Notes: generated by a model from the sequence alone, not told the origin. DNA of 64,000 nucleotides from Acidobacteriota bacterium (GCA_016208495.1 JACQXX010000088.1:1-64000); one strand, 5' to 3'; shown: positions 25,685 to 35,922, numbered from the stretch's first letter. A program made the numbers and translations.

Positions 25685-26177
25685 TGTTAAGTAATTGCCC
25701 TTTCACGGAGAGTTTTTTCGGTAGGCTGACAGAACCCGTTGCCGCCAGTCGAGACCTTGGATGTCGGACCTTTTTTTCCAGAAGCCAATCGTCAACGAAA
25801 ACGACGTGGAAGGCAACTGTTTATTGCTGGCCAGCCAGCTCTGGGAAAAAGACACGATTCTGGGGAACTCTGACGGCCAACTCGCCCTGGGCGGTACACG
25901 AAACCAATGCTCGGGGTAAATTGACTGCAGCAAAAGTGCGTTGTGCGTGATTGCTGGGTGCTGAATGTCTTTGACTGAACGGATGTTGGGAAAAATTACG
26001 CCAACTTGTCTAGCATAGGCGCCCGGTTAAGTCAAGAAATGTCACTTGAGGGCTGAGGACATCGGGCGGAAGACTCGCAAGCTCGGAGCAAAGGAAGGGA
26101 TGAGGGATGAAGGCTGAGGGCTGAAGAAAGCGGCTGAAGAATTGGTTTTATTTTATCCCTCATCCCTTCGATTGCCC
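25685..26177. other. Spacer upstream of the anti-sigma kinase
   Basis: No supported gene. A 76-codon open frame at 25703-25933 on the minus strand lacks family features. The distal half (26050-26175) holds ggatgag/ggctgag repeats and their inverse (catccctcatccc), ending inside the stop of the amidohydrolase gene. Confidence 0.5.
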
Positions 26178-27026
26178 TCAGCCCTGGTTTTCAGTCCCCA
26201 ACTTAAAGACTCGCCGGGCATTTTCGGCAAAAAATTTGGCTTGAATCTCAACCGAAAGCCCAAGCTCCTGAACTTGCTGGACACATTTCTCAAGCGACAA
26301 CTGTGGAAAGTTTGTCCCAAAGAGCACTTTATCCTGGCCGTACGTCTTCATATATTGAAGCAGTTGCGGTGGATAGTAACGAGGCAGGTAGGCTGAAGTA
26401 TCAATGAAGACATTTTCATGTTTCCAGGCCACGCCAATCATTTCATCGGTCCAGGGAAAGCCGATGTGCCCGGCTACAATTTTCAATTCAGGAAATGTCA
26501 GGGCGACTTCATCAAGATAGGGCACTGGTCGTCCGGTTTCAGACGGCATCAAGGGGCCGGTATGCCCGACCTGAGTGCAGAATGGAATATCCAGTTCAAT
26601 ACATTTGACATAGAGCGGAAAGTAGAACTTGTCGTTCGGCGGACGATTCCACAACCATGGGACAACGCGCAACGCTTTGAATCCAAGCTCTTTCACGGCG
26701 CGTTCCAGTTCACGAACTGCTTGAACGGGCTTTTCCAGATTGACCGCCGCCACACCGCAAAAACGATCTGGAAACTGGTGAATCATCTCCGCAATTTCAT
26801 CATTGTGGTAAATCCATTGTCCCGGACGATGCCAGGCGGAGAGCATCAATGTCTGGATTCCAGCCCGATCCATCGCCATCACGATTTGCTCAGCCGTGAG
26901 CCCTGTTTCCAGGAGTTTGGCCGAACCAGATTGCTGAAACAGGCGGGTAACTTCGGGCATTTTTTCAGCCGATTGCCGGGTTAACGGCTGCGCCCAGGCG
27001 TCAATGATGAGTTGGTTTTGGGTCAT
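26178..27026 (-). CDS. Amidohydrolase-2 family metal hydrolase
   Basis: This 282-residue TIM-barrel protein resembles the ACMSD/amidohydrolase_2 family: an N-terminal IDAWAQP (in place of the usual DxHxH metal motif), AVNLEKPVQAVRELER, VVPWLWNRPPND, then VAGHIGFPWTDEMIGVA and VFIDTSAY, ending with VLFGTNFPQ. The His/Asp at VAGHIG and GTNFP correspond to late metal-binding positions. The first metal site appears altered (Asp3-type IDAW without HxH), so activity is uncertain. Its stop TGA lies within a gggctgaggg repeat. Confidence 0.8.
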   Translation of the reverse strand: MTQNQLIIDAWAQPLTRQSAEKMPEVTRLFQQSGSAKLLETGLTAEQIVMAMDRAGIQTLMLSAWHRPGQWIYHNDEIAEMIHQFPDRFCGVAAVNLEKPVQAVRELERAVKELGFKALRVVPWLWNRPPNDKFYFPLYVKCIELDIPFCTQVGHTGPLMPSETGRPVPYLDEVALTFPELKIVAGHIGFPWTDEMIGVAWKHENVFIDTSAYLPRYYPPQLLQYMKTYGQDKVLFGTNFPQLSLEKCVQQVQELGLSVEIQAKFFAENARRVFKLGTENQG

Positions 27027-27160
27027 AGGGGTCAGAGGTCAGGGGTCAGGGGTCAGGGGTCAGGGGTCAGGGTTTTCGAAGTTTTGTCCTTTTTGTCCTT
27101 TTTGTCCTTTTTGTCCTTTTCGTCTTTTCAAACCCTGAACCCTGACCCCTAACTGGAGGA
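27027..27160. repeat. GGGGTCA and TTTTTGTCC arrays
   Basis: Six or seven copies of ggggtca (27028-27068), then about five copies of ttttgtcct-type 9-mers (27082-27122), then inverted ccctgac units up to 27150. These link the amidohydrolase gene and the NHL protein's stop codon. Confidence 0.85.
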
Positions 27161-30100
27161 TTACTTAATGATGACGGTTCCGCTGGTGGCTGTACCCAGG
27201 TTCCCAGCGGCATCGCGGGCGGTGATCTGTACCCGACCAGATTTGGTTTTGGCAACACTGGTTGGAACAGTCCAGGTGAAGCTCTGGGCATTCCCTGGCA
27301 ATCCGGAAACAATAGTGGTTGAAAAAGTGGTGCCGTCTCCGGCAAAGCTGAGGTCGTGGCCTGTGACGCCGATGTCGTCGGCTGAAGTCCACGAAATCCC
27401 CAGCGACGCATCTTTTTTGCGTTTCACTTTGGTTTTTGAAAGCGTGACGCTGGCCACGGTCGGATTTTGGGTATCTGGATTTCCGCCTCCGCCTGGAATC
27501 GCACCTTCTTTCACAATCCGAATGGCATTGTTGCCGGTATCCAAAATGATCAGATTTCCACGCTGGTCTATGACAACGCCCTGGGGGGAAGCCAGCAAGG
27601 CCATGTCGGCTGGTCCCTCATCGCCGCCATAGCCTGGAATTCCATTGCCGGTAATCGTTGAAGTGAGCCTGGTTTCAGCCTCCACCCGGCGGATACGTGA
27701 TGCGTAAGCTTCAGAAATAAAAAGATTTCCACTTGCGTCAACAGCAAACCGGTGTGGTCCGTAGAGCACGGCATTCGTGGCGGTAATCCCGTCTTCGTCT
27801 TCCGTGCCGCCACCAGCCACGGTGGTGATGATGCCGGTTTGGGCATCAACCCGGCGAATCCGGCCTGCATCGCGGTCAGCTACAAACAGGTTTCCATTGC
27901 TGTCAATCAACACGCTTCGCGGATATTGCAACCGGGCCTGTGTGGCCAGCCCGCCATCGCCGCTGTCCGCTGGTTGCCCTGCCGGTCCGCTTCCGACCAC
28001 GGTGGTGATGATGCCGGTTTGGGCATCAACTTTGCGAATTCGGTTATTGTTTGAGTCAACGACATAGATATTTCCAAGCTGATCAACTCCCACATCAGTT
28101 GGGAAATTCAAGGTCGCTTCCAATGCCGGGCCGCCGTCGCCGTCAAAGTCAAATCCACCATTACCAGCGACCGTGGTGATGATTCCGGTCCGGGCATCAA
28201 CCCGGCGAATGACCGAATTGCTTGAATCCGCGATCAGGATGTTTCCCGCCGCGTCAATTGCCATTCCGGATGGATCATTGAGCGAAGCCTGAGTTGCCGG
28301 GCCACCATCGCCGGAATACCCGTTTCGGCCATTTCCGGCAACGGTCGTGATACTGCCGGTTTGGATAGTCACTTTGCGAATTCGGTGATTTCCGTCATCG
28401 GCAAAGTAAATATTTCCTTGCTGGTCAAGGGCAATTCCAGTGGTGTCCTGCATGCTGAGATTGGCTGTGGCGGCTGGCCCATTATCACCCAGATTCCCAC
28501 CACCGCCGCCAATGGTTGTGATAATGCCGGTTTCGGCATCAACTTCACGAATGAGGTTTTGGCCGTCGTCTGAAATGTAGAGATTCCCAAACCCATCAAC
28601 GACCACGCCGCACGGCACCAGGCCCGCATCAAGCGCCGGACTGCCGTCTCCGCCACCGTTTTCGCCATTGCCGGCGATGGTCGTGATAATGCCCGTTTCA
28701 GCATCCACCCGACGGACGCGATTATTACCCAGGTCTGCAATCAAGAGGTTTTGGTCTTCATCCAGCGCCAGAGCAATCGGAACATTGAGTGCGGCTTCAG
28801 TGGCTGGTCCATCGTCACCGTCAAATGTCCCATTAAAGCTGCCAGTTGGACCAATGCCAGCCACCGTGGTGATGATGTCGGTATCAGAATCAACCCGCCG
28901 GATCCGGTTATTAAAAGTATCAGCAATTACCAGATCATCGTCATCAGCAATTCGGATGGCGCCAGCAAACTGGAGTGCCAGTTGAGCTTCGTCAGCCGGG
29001 CCATCATCACCATCAAACCCAAAGTCTCCATTTCCGACGGCTGTGGAAATAATACCTGTTTGGGGATCAATGCGTCGGATGCGATTGTTTCCACTATCAA
29101 CAATAAAGATGCTTCCTTCCGAATCAACGGCCACACTGGTTGGTTGCGCAATGGCGGCCTGGGTGGCTGGACCGTCATCTCCGCTAAAATTGTAATCACC
29201 TGTGCCGGCAATCGTACTCATCAGACCAGTTACGGCATCCACCCGGCGAACACAGTTATTGGAAGAGTCAGCAATAATGATGTTTCCCTGGCCGTCAATT
29301 GTGGCGCTCATCGGAAAATTGATACCTGCGCCAAGCGCCGGACCGCCATCCCCGCTCAAACTGGGGTTTCCACTGCCGGCGACGGTGGTGATGATTCCGG
29401 CCTCGTTGATTTGGCGAATGCGATGGTTCCCCGGATCGGCAATCAGCAGGTTTCCTTCACCATCAATTTCCACGACCCCACCGCCAAAGGCATTGAGGTT
29501 GAGACTGGCATTGACGGCCAGTCCGCCATCCCCAATAAACGCCACGCCTCCGGCCACGGTCGTAATGTCGCCTTTCGCAATTGAATCAAGCGAGCGAGCC
29601 AGAATCCCAAATGAACTTTGGGCAACACCGCCTCGGGTTTGAATTGAAAGCGTTCGATTTCCAGGGGCGTTTTGAGAGGGAACCCGAAACCGGATTTGAG
29701 TGGCACTGAGGACTTCCGCATCCAGGATGACCCGGTCACCCAAAATGACCACGCTTTCCGGCGCAAAGTTTTTACCGTTGATAATGACCTCAGAACCTCC
29801 TGCCAGAGTATCCGACGCCCGGCTGAGATTGCTAATGAGCGGTGCCCCGACGGTTACAACTTTTAAAGCATTGCTTTCAGCCTGCGCCTGGGTATCCAGC
29901 ACAAAGCTGTCTGTCCCCCGTACCTGAACACTGGCTGCCTGTTGAAAGCTGCCATCTTGAGCCAGTTGAACCTTTTGCGGAATATCACCAAAGGCCCGTG
30001 TCACCACTGAAGCCCCAGTTTGGTCAACCACATAAATATTCCCGACGGCATCAGCACTGACTGACTGTGGATTGGCAAAGATCAACTCGTTCGCAGCTTG

Positions 30101-31222
30101 TGCCGGGATCGCTGCCAGTCGCCGGATGAGGATCTGGTGTTCTTCAGGTCTCAAAAACGAAGGCGAGGCGCTGGATTCCAGCACGCCACGAGCACTCGAT
30201 TTTCGACCCAGGGTCGCCACCGTGCCATTGCGAGCAATGAGTCGCACGCGATTATTTCCGGTATCAGCCACGATCAGAAGTTTGCCATCTGAACTCAGGG
30301 CCAGGCCGCTGGGCCGATTAAACCGGGCGGCTCGCCCGCGTCCATCAGCGATACCGCTTGTACCAGGTTGCCCGGCGAGCAAAATGACCTGTTTGGATTC
30401 AAAATCAACCTGATAAATTGCGTGATTGTCGGTGTCAGCGACAAACAAATTTCCACCTGAATCAGTCACTACACCCCGCAATCCATTAAAAACTGCCTGG
30501 GCAAATGGCGTGACATCATTGGGCATCCGCCCCGGTGAACCTGTTCCAAGAATTGTGGTTACGTTGTCATCAAAATCAATCTGACGCAGGCTGTGGTTCA
30601 GTGTGTCAGCCACGAAAATTCCACCGTCTGCACTGTTGTTGACGGTGACTGCGGTGGGACCGGCAAACCGGGCCTGGAGACGGTTCCCGTCAATTCGTGC
30701 CCCGGCGCCGCGTTGTCCGGCAAAGATCGAAGCCGGCATGGTCAGGTTTTCTTTGCGGAAAATAATATTTCCCAGCGGATCGCTGATGTACAAATGGCCA
30801 GCGGTATCGGTTTTGGTATCACCTGGGACTTTTGCTCCTTGCGCATTGGCCACACGGGCTACCACAACAAAAACAGACGTTGAATCACTGCCACGACGAG
30901 CGGTAATCGTGGCAAATCCACGCTGGACTCCACTTATCACACCCGTGGTCGGGTCAATACTGGCAATGTCGGGGCTGCCTGATTCCCAGGTCACACCGGT
31001 GATCGGCTGACCACTGGCATCAGTCGCGGTCAATGGTAGCTGACGTTGTTCGTTGACCACGGGATTGGGTTGTTGAATACGGATATTGCCAGCTTGTCTG
31101 GGCTGCGTACGTGTCTGGCTGACGGTTGGATATGACGCTGAGTGGGTTGGAAATGGGTGAAATGAGAGTGTGGAAATAGTCAGAGCACCAATAATAAGTA
31201 GGGAAAACCAGCGATACTTCAT
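27161..31222 (-). CDS. Giant secreted NHL-repeat protein with BIG2 and TIG domains
   Basis: A 1353-residue exported protein (signal MKYRWFSLLIIGALTISTLSFHPFPTHS). Order: a BIG2 Ig-like domain (about 50-125), NHL beta-propeller repeats (about 130-345, units with VADTLNHSLRQID), a linker, a TIG/IPT domain (about 455-545, GSEVIINGKNF), a long second NHL block (about 550-1255) whose units end in TGIITTVAGNG, and a C-terminal Ig-like domain (about 1270-1353). NHL propellers are usually binding surfaces; no enzyme motif is seen. It lacks a cell-wall anchor signal, so it may be secreted or bound at the surface. The adjacent serine hydrolase is transcribed the same way 331 nt upstream. Confidence 0.88.
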   Translation of the reverse strand: MKYRWFSLLIIGALTISTLSFHPFPTHSASYPTVSQTRTQPRQAGNIRIQQPNPVVNEQRQLPLTATDASGQPITGVTWESGSPDIASIDPTTGVISGVQRGFATITARRGSDSTSVFVVVARVANAQGAKVPGDTKTDTAGHLYISDPLGNIIFRKENLTMPASIFAGQRGAGARIDGNRLQARFAGPTAVTVNNSADGGIFVADTLNHSLRQIDFDDNVTTILGTGSPGRMPNDVTPFAQAVFNGLRGVVTDSGGNLFVADTDNHAIYQVDFESKQVILLAGQPGTSGIADGRGRAARFNRPSGLALSSDGKLLIVADTGNNRVRLIARNGTVATLGRKSSARGVLESSASPSFLRPEEHQILIRRLAAIPAQAANELIFANPQSVSADAVGNIYVVDQTGASVVTRAFGDIPQKVQLAQDGSFQQAASVQVRGTDSFVLDTQAQAESNALKVVTVGAPLISNLSRASDTLAGGSEVIINGKNFAPESVVILGDRVILDAEVLSATQIRFRVPSQNAPGNRTLSIQTRGGVAQSSFGILARSLDSIAKGDITTVAGGVAFIGDGGLAVNASLNLNAFGGGVVEIDGEGNLLIADPGNHRIRQINEAGIITTVAGSGNPSLSGDGGPALGAGINFPMSATIDGQGNIIIADSSNNCVRRVDAVTGLMSTIAGTGDYNFSGDDGPATQAAIAQPTSVAVDSEGSIFIVDSGNNRIRRIDPQTGIISTAVGNGDFGFDGDDGPADEAQLALQFAGAIRIADDDDLVIADTFNNRIRRVDSDTDIITTVAGIGPTGSFNGTFDGDDGPATEAALNVPIALALDEDQNLLIADLGNNRVRRVDAETGIITTIAGNGENGGGDGSPALDAGLVPCGVVVDGFGNLYISDDGQNLIREVDAETGIITTIGGGGGNLGDNGPAATANLSMQDTTGIALDQQGNIYFADDGNHRIRKVTIQTGSITTVAGNGRNGYSGDGGPATQASLNDPSGMAIDAAGNILIADSSNSVIRRVDARTGIITTVAGNGGFDFDGDGGPALEATLNFPTDVGVDQLGNIYVVDSNNNRIRKVDAQTGIITTVVGSGPAGQPADSGDGGLATQARLQYPRSVLIDSNGNLFVADRDAGRIRRVDAQTGIITTVAGGGTEDEDGITATNAVLYGPHRFAVDASGNLFISEAYASRIRRVEAETRLTSTITGNGIPGYGGDEGPADMALLASPQGVVIDQRGNLIILDTGNNAIRIVKEGAIPGGGGNPDTQNPTVASVTLSKTKVKRKKDASLGISWTSADDIGVTGHDLSFAGDGTTFSTTIVSGLPGNAQSFTWTVPTSVAKTKSGRVQITARDAAGNLGTATSGTVIIK

Positions 31223-31553
31223 GTGGAGTAATCCTCCGAAAATTCAGTTCAATAGATTTTGAGTTAAGCAATGGAAAAAGCAGGCTTTGAGAAGTCCTCA
31301 CTTTACATCTATTCCTTTAAACTCGCTTCTGTTTCTACCTGAACTTTCGGAGTGAATCCCCTTGAAAACCGGTTGAAACCCAGGGCTGAAAATACCAGGG
31401 CTGAAGACTCGCAAGCTCGGGGCACAGAAAGGGATGAGGGATGAAGGATGAGGGATGAAATAAAACCAATTTCTTTAGCCCATTGTCTTCAGCCCTTAGC
31501 CCTCAGCCCGTTTTCTTCAGCCCCAAGCCCTGGTTTTTTCAGCCCTGATATGT
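31223..31553. repeat. Spacer with inverted gctgaag repeats
   Basis: Between two genes on the minus strand. After an AT-rich first third, gggctgaaa/gggctgaag units with gactcgcaagctcgg and ggatgag (31380-31460) face inverted copies (cttcagcccttagccctcagccc, 31488-31540), which end at the serine hydrolase stop codon. Confidence 0.7.
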
Positions 31554-33320
31554 TCAATCGGTTTTTTTCGCTGTGACTTCTTTCTCTCCGGCAAAGATCA
31601 GCTTTGTTGCGGCACCAGAGGCGTCGGTTTCAAACCGAATTGTCAAGCTGTCTCCTGACATCACGTCATAGATGGCAAAGGTACTGGGCGAGACTGGCAA
31701 AAATGCTTTTCCGGTCATCTGGGGAAGTGGTCGGATGCCAATGAGCTGGCCTTCTTCCCAGGCATAGCGCATCAGAATTTCTCCGCGCTCAAAGCTCAGC
31801 CGGGCGGTGGTGGCCATCCGTTCCTCCATCGGCAACGTGCCCAGGACGGTGCAGCTTTTGAATTCGCCAAACCGCTCACGCCAGTCTTTCCACATTTCGG
31901 TTTCACGGGCTTTGACGCTAGCCAGCGGGATATTTCCGCCAAACGCCTGATGAATCGGCTCGAAGTTTCCTTTGCTGGCCTGTTCAACGATTGCAGCCGT
32001 GCGGGTATTGATCTCGTTTAATCGAGGAGAAACGGCTGGATTCCCAGTGGCAAGCAAGGAAAAGGCTTCCTGGCCTTCAGGTGAAATCACCAGCCGGTCT
32101 GGTTTGGCGGAAACTGCCAGTTTGGCTCCTGACGGTAAGGTGTAGGTCCCTCCGAGTCTGGCAAGTTTCGCTGATTCAGCTTCAACAACTTTGGGTGGAA
32201 ACGTTGGGTTCATGCCAAACAGAATCCGGGCGATGTGCTGCGACGCTGGAATGGCTTTCACATCAGCATTTGAAGCGATAAAAACCACCACGTTTTCATC
32301 CACATAGCGCCGGAAATCAGCGGCAAAAATACCGTTGCCGCCATTGTGCGTCACCAGTTTGGTACCCCGTGGTGTCTTCATAATCGCCCAACCATAGGCG
32401 TAATGTGAAAATCCTTGCGGTCCTTCGGCAATGTACGGCGTCTGAAATTTGCGTCTGGCTTCGGCTGAAAGAATGGTGTTTCCTTCCAGCGCCTGATGCC
32501 AGCGGTACATATCGCCGACAGTGGCCTGGATCCCACCGTTGCCACGCAATGCCCAGTACGGGCCTTCACCAACACAGGCTTTTTCGACCACGGTGCCCCA
32601 CGCTCTTCCGTCAAGATAGCCGTGGGCCTGTTTGTCTGCGGACCACTTGGGGAGGCAATATCCGGTGTGGAGCATCCCGGCGGGTTTAAACAGATTGTTG
32701 TACAAAAACTGTTCGTAGGACTGGCCTGAAATCATTTCAACAATCGCAGCCAGCAGACTGTACCCTGAATTGGCGTATTCAAACCGCTCTCCGGGAGGGC
32801 TTAACAGTGGTTCCGCCATTGCCCGTTTGACATATTCTTCACGCCCAACCGGTTCGTAATCCGTTTCAGCATAATCACTTCGCAGCCCGGCGCTGTGAGT
32901 CAACAGGTGATGGATTGTAATACCGGCTTTGTCTTTTGGCACACCCGGCAGGTATTTGTTGATCGGGTCTTCAACCCGAAGTTTGCCCTGCATTTCAAGC
33001 TTCAAAATAGCAGCCGCCGTAAACTGCTTGGTAATTGAGCCAATATTGAAAACTGTGTCCACCGCATTTGGAATATTTTGTTCGCGGTTGGCGAGGCCAT
33101 ATCCTTTTTCCAAAATCACGGCGCCATCTTTGGCGACGAGGATTCCACCAGCAAACCCAAATTTCTCAAGTCGCGTGAGATAGTCATCCAGTTTTTGACC
33201 AGTTTCCGTGCGAACCGTCGCGGCGGGTGATTGTTTTTCAGGTTTTTCCTGGACTCCATATCCGGTGATTCCAAACACCATCAGAACCAGTAGCCCAAAC
33301 ACAAATTGGCGCTTTTTCAT
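31554..33320 (-). CDS. Serine beta-lactamase-like hydrolase
   Basis: A 588-residue protein of the class C beta-lactamase / DD-peptidase fold. It has a signal peptide (MKKRQFVFGLLVLMVFGITGYGVQ), the SxxK motif Ser95-Ile-Thr-Lys98 (NIGSITKQF), a Tyr-Ala-Asn motif near 184 (FEYANSGYSLL) and a HNGG motif near 340 in place of KTG. A C-terminal domain (about 400-588) of beta structure follows, as in large esterase-like members. It probably acts on peptides or esters outside the cytoplasm; resistance is not implied. Confidence 0.88.
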   Translation of the reverse strand: MKKRQFVFGLLVLMVFGITGYGVQEKPEKQSPAATVRTETGQKLDDYLTRLEKFGFAGGILVAKDGAVILEKGYGLANREQNIPNAVDTVFNIGSITKQFTAAAILKLEMQGKLRVEDPINKYLPGVPKDKAGITIHHLLTHSAGLRSDYAETDYEPVGREEYVKRAMAEPLLSPPGERFEYANSGYSLLAAIVEMISGQSYEQFLYNNLFKPAGMLHTGYCLPKWSADKQAHGYLDGRAWGTVVEKACVGEGPYWALRGNGGIQATVGDMYRWHQALEGNTILSAEARRKFQTPYIAEGPQGFSHYAYGWAIMKTPRGTKLVTHNGGNGIFAADFRRYVDENVVVFIASNADVKAIPASQHIARILFGMNPTFPPKVVEAESAKLARLGGTYTLPSGAKLAVSAKPDRLVISPEGQEAFSLLATGNPAVSPRLNEINTRTAAIVEQASKGNFEPIHQAFGGNIPLASVKARETEMWKDWRERFGEFKSCTVLGTLPMEERMATTARLSFERGEILMRYAWEEGQLIGIRPLPQMTGKAFLPVSPSTFAIYDVMSGDSLTIRFETDASGAATKLIFAGEKEVTAKKTD

Positions 33321-33444
33321 ATGATGAGACCTTCCTGTTGTTCAATGGGAGATACCACCTCACCTCTGGCGTTGTGCTTTGACCTGGTGATGGCCATTTT
33401 GGTGAAGTGTGTTTGGAGAAAAGTAGCGCTGAATCTTGAAGAAC

Positions 33445-34878
33445 TTATGAAGGTGTCGAGACAATCGGCAACGTCACGCGAAAGATGGTGCCGACGTTTT
33501 TCTGACTGGTTACCGTGATGTGTCCGGTGTGCATCTGCACCAGTTGTTTAACAATGGCCAGCCCAAGACCGGCACCCCCTTGCGCACGGGCGCGCGCCGG
33601 GTCAGCCCGGTAAAACCGATCAAAAATAAAGGGAAGGTGTTCAGATTCAATACCTTCCCCGGAATCAGCCACCTGAAGTTCAACCTGGTTTCCGTTTTTT
33701 GAGGCCCCAATGCAAATCGTCCCACCCGTCGGTGTATGTTGGAGCGCGTTCACCAGCAAGTTGCGCAGAATCTGGCTGACCCGTTTGGCATCAGCCCAAA
33801 CCGCAGGCAGGTCAGGCGGCACATTCGAAGAAATTGTAATCCTTCTGGCCGTGGTTTGTGGGGAAAGTGAAACCAGTGCCTGTTCGATCAAAATTTGAAG
33901 CTCAACTTCGGCAAAGGTCAATTTGATCTGATTGGCTTCAGCCAGCGCCAGGTCCTGTAAATCATTGACAAGCTGGCTGAGCAGCAGCACTTCTTCGTGA
34001 AGCGATGCCACCACTTGAGCATCAGCCGAGAGCAACCCATCCTGAATGGCTTCAAGCTGGCAGCGGATATTGGTGAGCGGAGTGCGGAGTTCGTGGGCAA
34101 CATCATTGACCAGTGTTCGCCGGAGTTGTTCGGATCGGGCAACAGAATCAGCCATTCGGTTGAAGGCCGTGGCAAGCTGGCCGATTTCACCAGATGAATG
34201 GATTGTCACGCGTTGCGCCAGGTCGCCTTGCTCCATGCGGTGCGCAGCGGCGGTCAACGCCTCAACCGGCCCCACGATTCGGCGGGAGACAATCGCGGTT
34301 GCCACCAGGGCCAGGAGTCCAATGCCACTCACCGCCCAAAACAGTGAACGATTGACTGCTGCCACGCGGGTTCGAGGCGGGATGGGTTCTGCTTCAGGGC
34401 GTGGCAGGAGAAAGAACATCCCGAGCCGTTTCCCCGTGGCATCAACCAAAACGGTACGTGGCGGGCGAATCAGAACCTGTTCATTGGCAATCACTTCGCG
34501 CCTGACTGCCCCTGGGAGTTCTTCAATGATCTGCACCACCAGTTTGTCGGGTTCGGGAAACGTGATGCGTGCCTGGGTCAACACTGGCACCGAAGCCGCA
34601 ATCACCTGATTTTCAGTATTTACCAGCAATCCGTCCCGCTCTGTTACCTGGGCAATGTGCTGCAGAAGCGGGGTGATGTGATCCCACGACTGGTGTTTTT
34701 GAAAATGCTCAAGGAGTTGCACCCGATAGGGTTCCAGATTGAGTGGTTCCAGGCTGGTCACCACCTTGTTTAATTCAATAGAGGTAATCTGACTCGACGC
34801 AAACCCAACCGCCAGCACTGCCACCACGGAAATCGCCACCGTCATCAAAAATAAGCGCCAACGCAGACTATGGATCAT
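33445..34878 (-). CDS. Membrane sensor histidine kinase
   Basis: This 477-residue protein has a first membrane segment (LFLMTVAISVVAVLAVGFASS), an extracytoplasmic sensor part (about 35-175), a second segment (AVSGIGLLALVATAIV), a HAMP linker (GPVEALTAAAHRMEQGDL), a HisKA helix with the phospho-acceptor His (VAHELRTPLTNIR) and a HATPase domain (GEGIESEHLPFIFDRFYR, GGAGLGLAIVK). Its ATG overlaps the response regulator's stop by 4 nt, so the pair is translated together. The stimulus is not predictable. Confidence 0.95.
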   Translation of the reverse strand: MIHSLRWRLFLMTVAISVVAVLAVGFASSQITSIELNKVVTSLEPLNLEPYRVQLLEHFQKHQSWDHITPLLQHIAQVTERDGLLVNTENQVIAASVPVLTQARITFPEPDKLVVQIIEELPGAVRREVIANEQVLIRPPRTVLVDATGKRLGMFFLLPRPEAEPIPPRTRVAAVNRSLFWAVSGIGLLALVATAIVSRRIVGPVEALTAAAHRMEQGDLAQRVTIHSSGEIGQLATAFNRMADSVARSEQLRRTLVNDVAHELRTPLTNIRCQLEAIQDGLLSADAQVVASLHEEVLLLSQLVNDLQDLALAEANQIKLTFAEVELQILIEQALVSLSPQTTARRITISSNVPPDLPAVWADAKRVSQILRNLLVNALQHTPTGGTICIGASKNGNQVELQVADSGEGIESEHLPFIFDRFYRADPARARAQGGAGLGLAIVKQLVQMHTGHITVTSQKNVGTIFRVTLPIVSTPS

Positions 34879-35570
34879 GGTTTTGCTTCGGAGAGGGAAT
34901 AGCCGATTCCGTAAACCGTCACAATCAACGGCGGCTTCCCGGTGGGTCGGGTCATTTTTTTGCGGAGATTCATCACGTGCGCATCAACCGTGCGTTCCTG
35001 GCCTTCAAAATCCCAGCCAAATGCCCGTTCAACCAGTTCCTGGCGTGAAAAAACACGTCCCGGCGCCCGAACAAACGTTTCCAGAATCTTGAACTCAGTT
35101 GGTGTGAGCGGGATTTCCTGCCCGTCGAGCCAGACATCGTGCCGTGCGGTATCGAGCAGCAGTCCGTTGAATTGCAACACGGATGGGCGCGGATCAAGTG
35201 GTTGAATCGTCCGTCTGAGCACGGCGCGGACGCGGGCCACTAACTCGCGTGGACTAAAAGGCTTGGCAATATAATCATCTGCTCCCAGATCAAGCCCGTG
35301 CAGGGTATCGGCTTCGGTTGTCCGGGCGGTCAGCATCACAATCGGCACGGTGGATTCAGCTCGCAAGATCCGACACACCGCCATTCCATCCAGCTCGGGC
35401 AACATCAAGTCGAGTACAATCAAATCTGGATGCGCCGTCCGGGCAAGTTCCAGTGCTTCGCGACCCGTGCGGGCAATCAAGACATGAAACCCGTTGTGCT
35501 CCAGGTAAAGCTGGATGGATGCGACGGTTTTGGGTTCATCATCAACGATGAGAATGGTGCGGTCAGGCAT
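34875..35570 (-). CDS. OmpR-family response regulator
   Basis: This 231-residue protein has a receiver domain with the phospho-acceptor Asp in VLDLMLPELDGM and conserved acidic pocket IVDDEP, followed by a winged-helix DNA-binding domain (LTPTEFKILETFVRAPGRVFSRQELVERAFG and RTVDAHVMNLRKK). It is the first gene of a two-component operon with the kinase at 33445-34878 (4-nt overlap). An extensive GGGTTCA array lies directly upstream. Confidence 0.96.
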   Translation of the reverse strand: MPDRTILIVDDEPKTVASIQLYLEHNGFHVLIARTGREALELARTAHPDLIVLDLMLPELDGMAVCRILRAESTVPIVMLTARTTEADTLHGLDLGADDYIAKPFSPRELVARVRAVLRRTIQPLDPRPSVLQFNGLLLDTARHDVWLDGQEIPLTPTEFKILETFVRAPGRVFSRQELVERAFGWDFEGQERTVDAHVMNLRKKMTRPTGKPPLIVTVYGIGYSLSEAKP

Positions 35571-35576
35571 AAGAGC

Positions 35577-35696
35577 AGGGGTCAGGGTTTAGGAGTCAGG
35601 GTTCAGGGTTCAGGGTTCAGGGTTCAGGGTTCAGGGTTCAGGGTTCAGGGTTCAGGGTTCAGGGTTCAGGGTTCAGGGTTCAGGGTTCAGGGTTTC
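35577..35696. repeat. GGGTTCA heptamer array
   Basis: About 14-15 tandem copies of ggttcag (equivalently gggttca), the first two imperfect, lie immediately upstream of the response regulator start and therefore within or next to its promoter region. Some ttttgtcc units follow. The repeat is not the telomere-like GGGTTA; the unit is 7 bp. Confidence 0.9.
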
Positions 35697-35922
35697 GAAT
35701 TTTTGTCCTTTTTGTCCTTGTCGTCCTTTTCTTATCGAGAGCCCAGAACTCAAATTTAAAAGTCAGTCTAGCGGGAATTGTGAAGAACCTGTGAAGACCC
35801 GTTTTTGAGCGGAAACAAAAATTCACCACAGAGGACACAGAGGACACAGAGGAATTGACCAATTCTTTGATCTTCCTCTGTGTTCCTCTGTGTCCTCTGT
35901 GGTGAAAAAAGTAGTTGCCAAA

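Noticed and set aside
25684-25950. 88-codon frame upstream of the anti-sigma kinase
   Set aside because: No ribosome site, no family similarity and it overlaps the kinase start region.
28751-29584. 277-codon frame opposite the NHL gene
   Set aside because: It is the complement of NHL repeats; its regular pattern comes from the repeats on the other strand.
31554-33320. Antibiotic-resistance beta-lactamase
   Set aside because: It is a large esterase/peptidase-like member with HNGG in place of KTG; resistance cannot be inferred.
35577-35696. Telomere-like GGGTTA repeat
   Set aside because: The unit is GGGTTCA (7 bp), is internal to the chromosome and is one of many different heptamer arrays.
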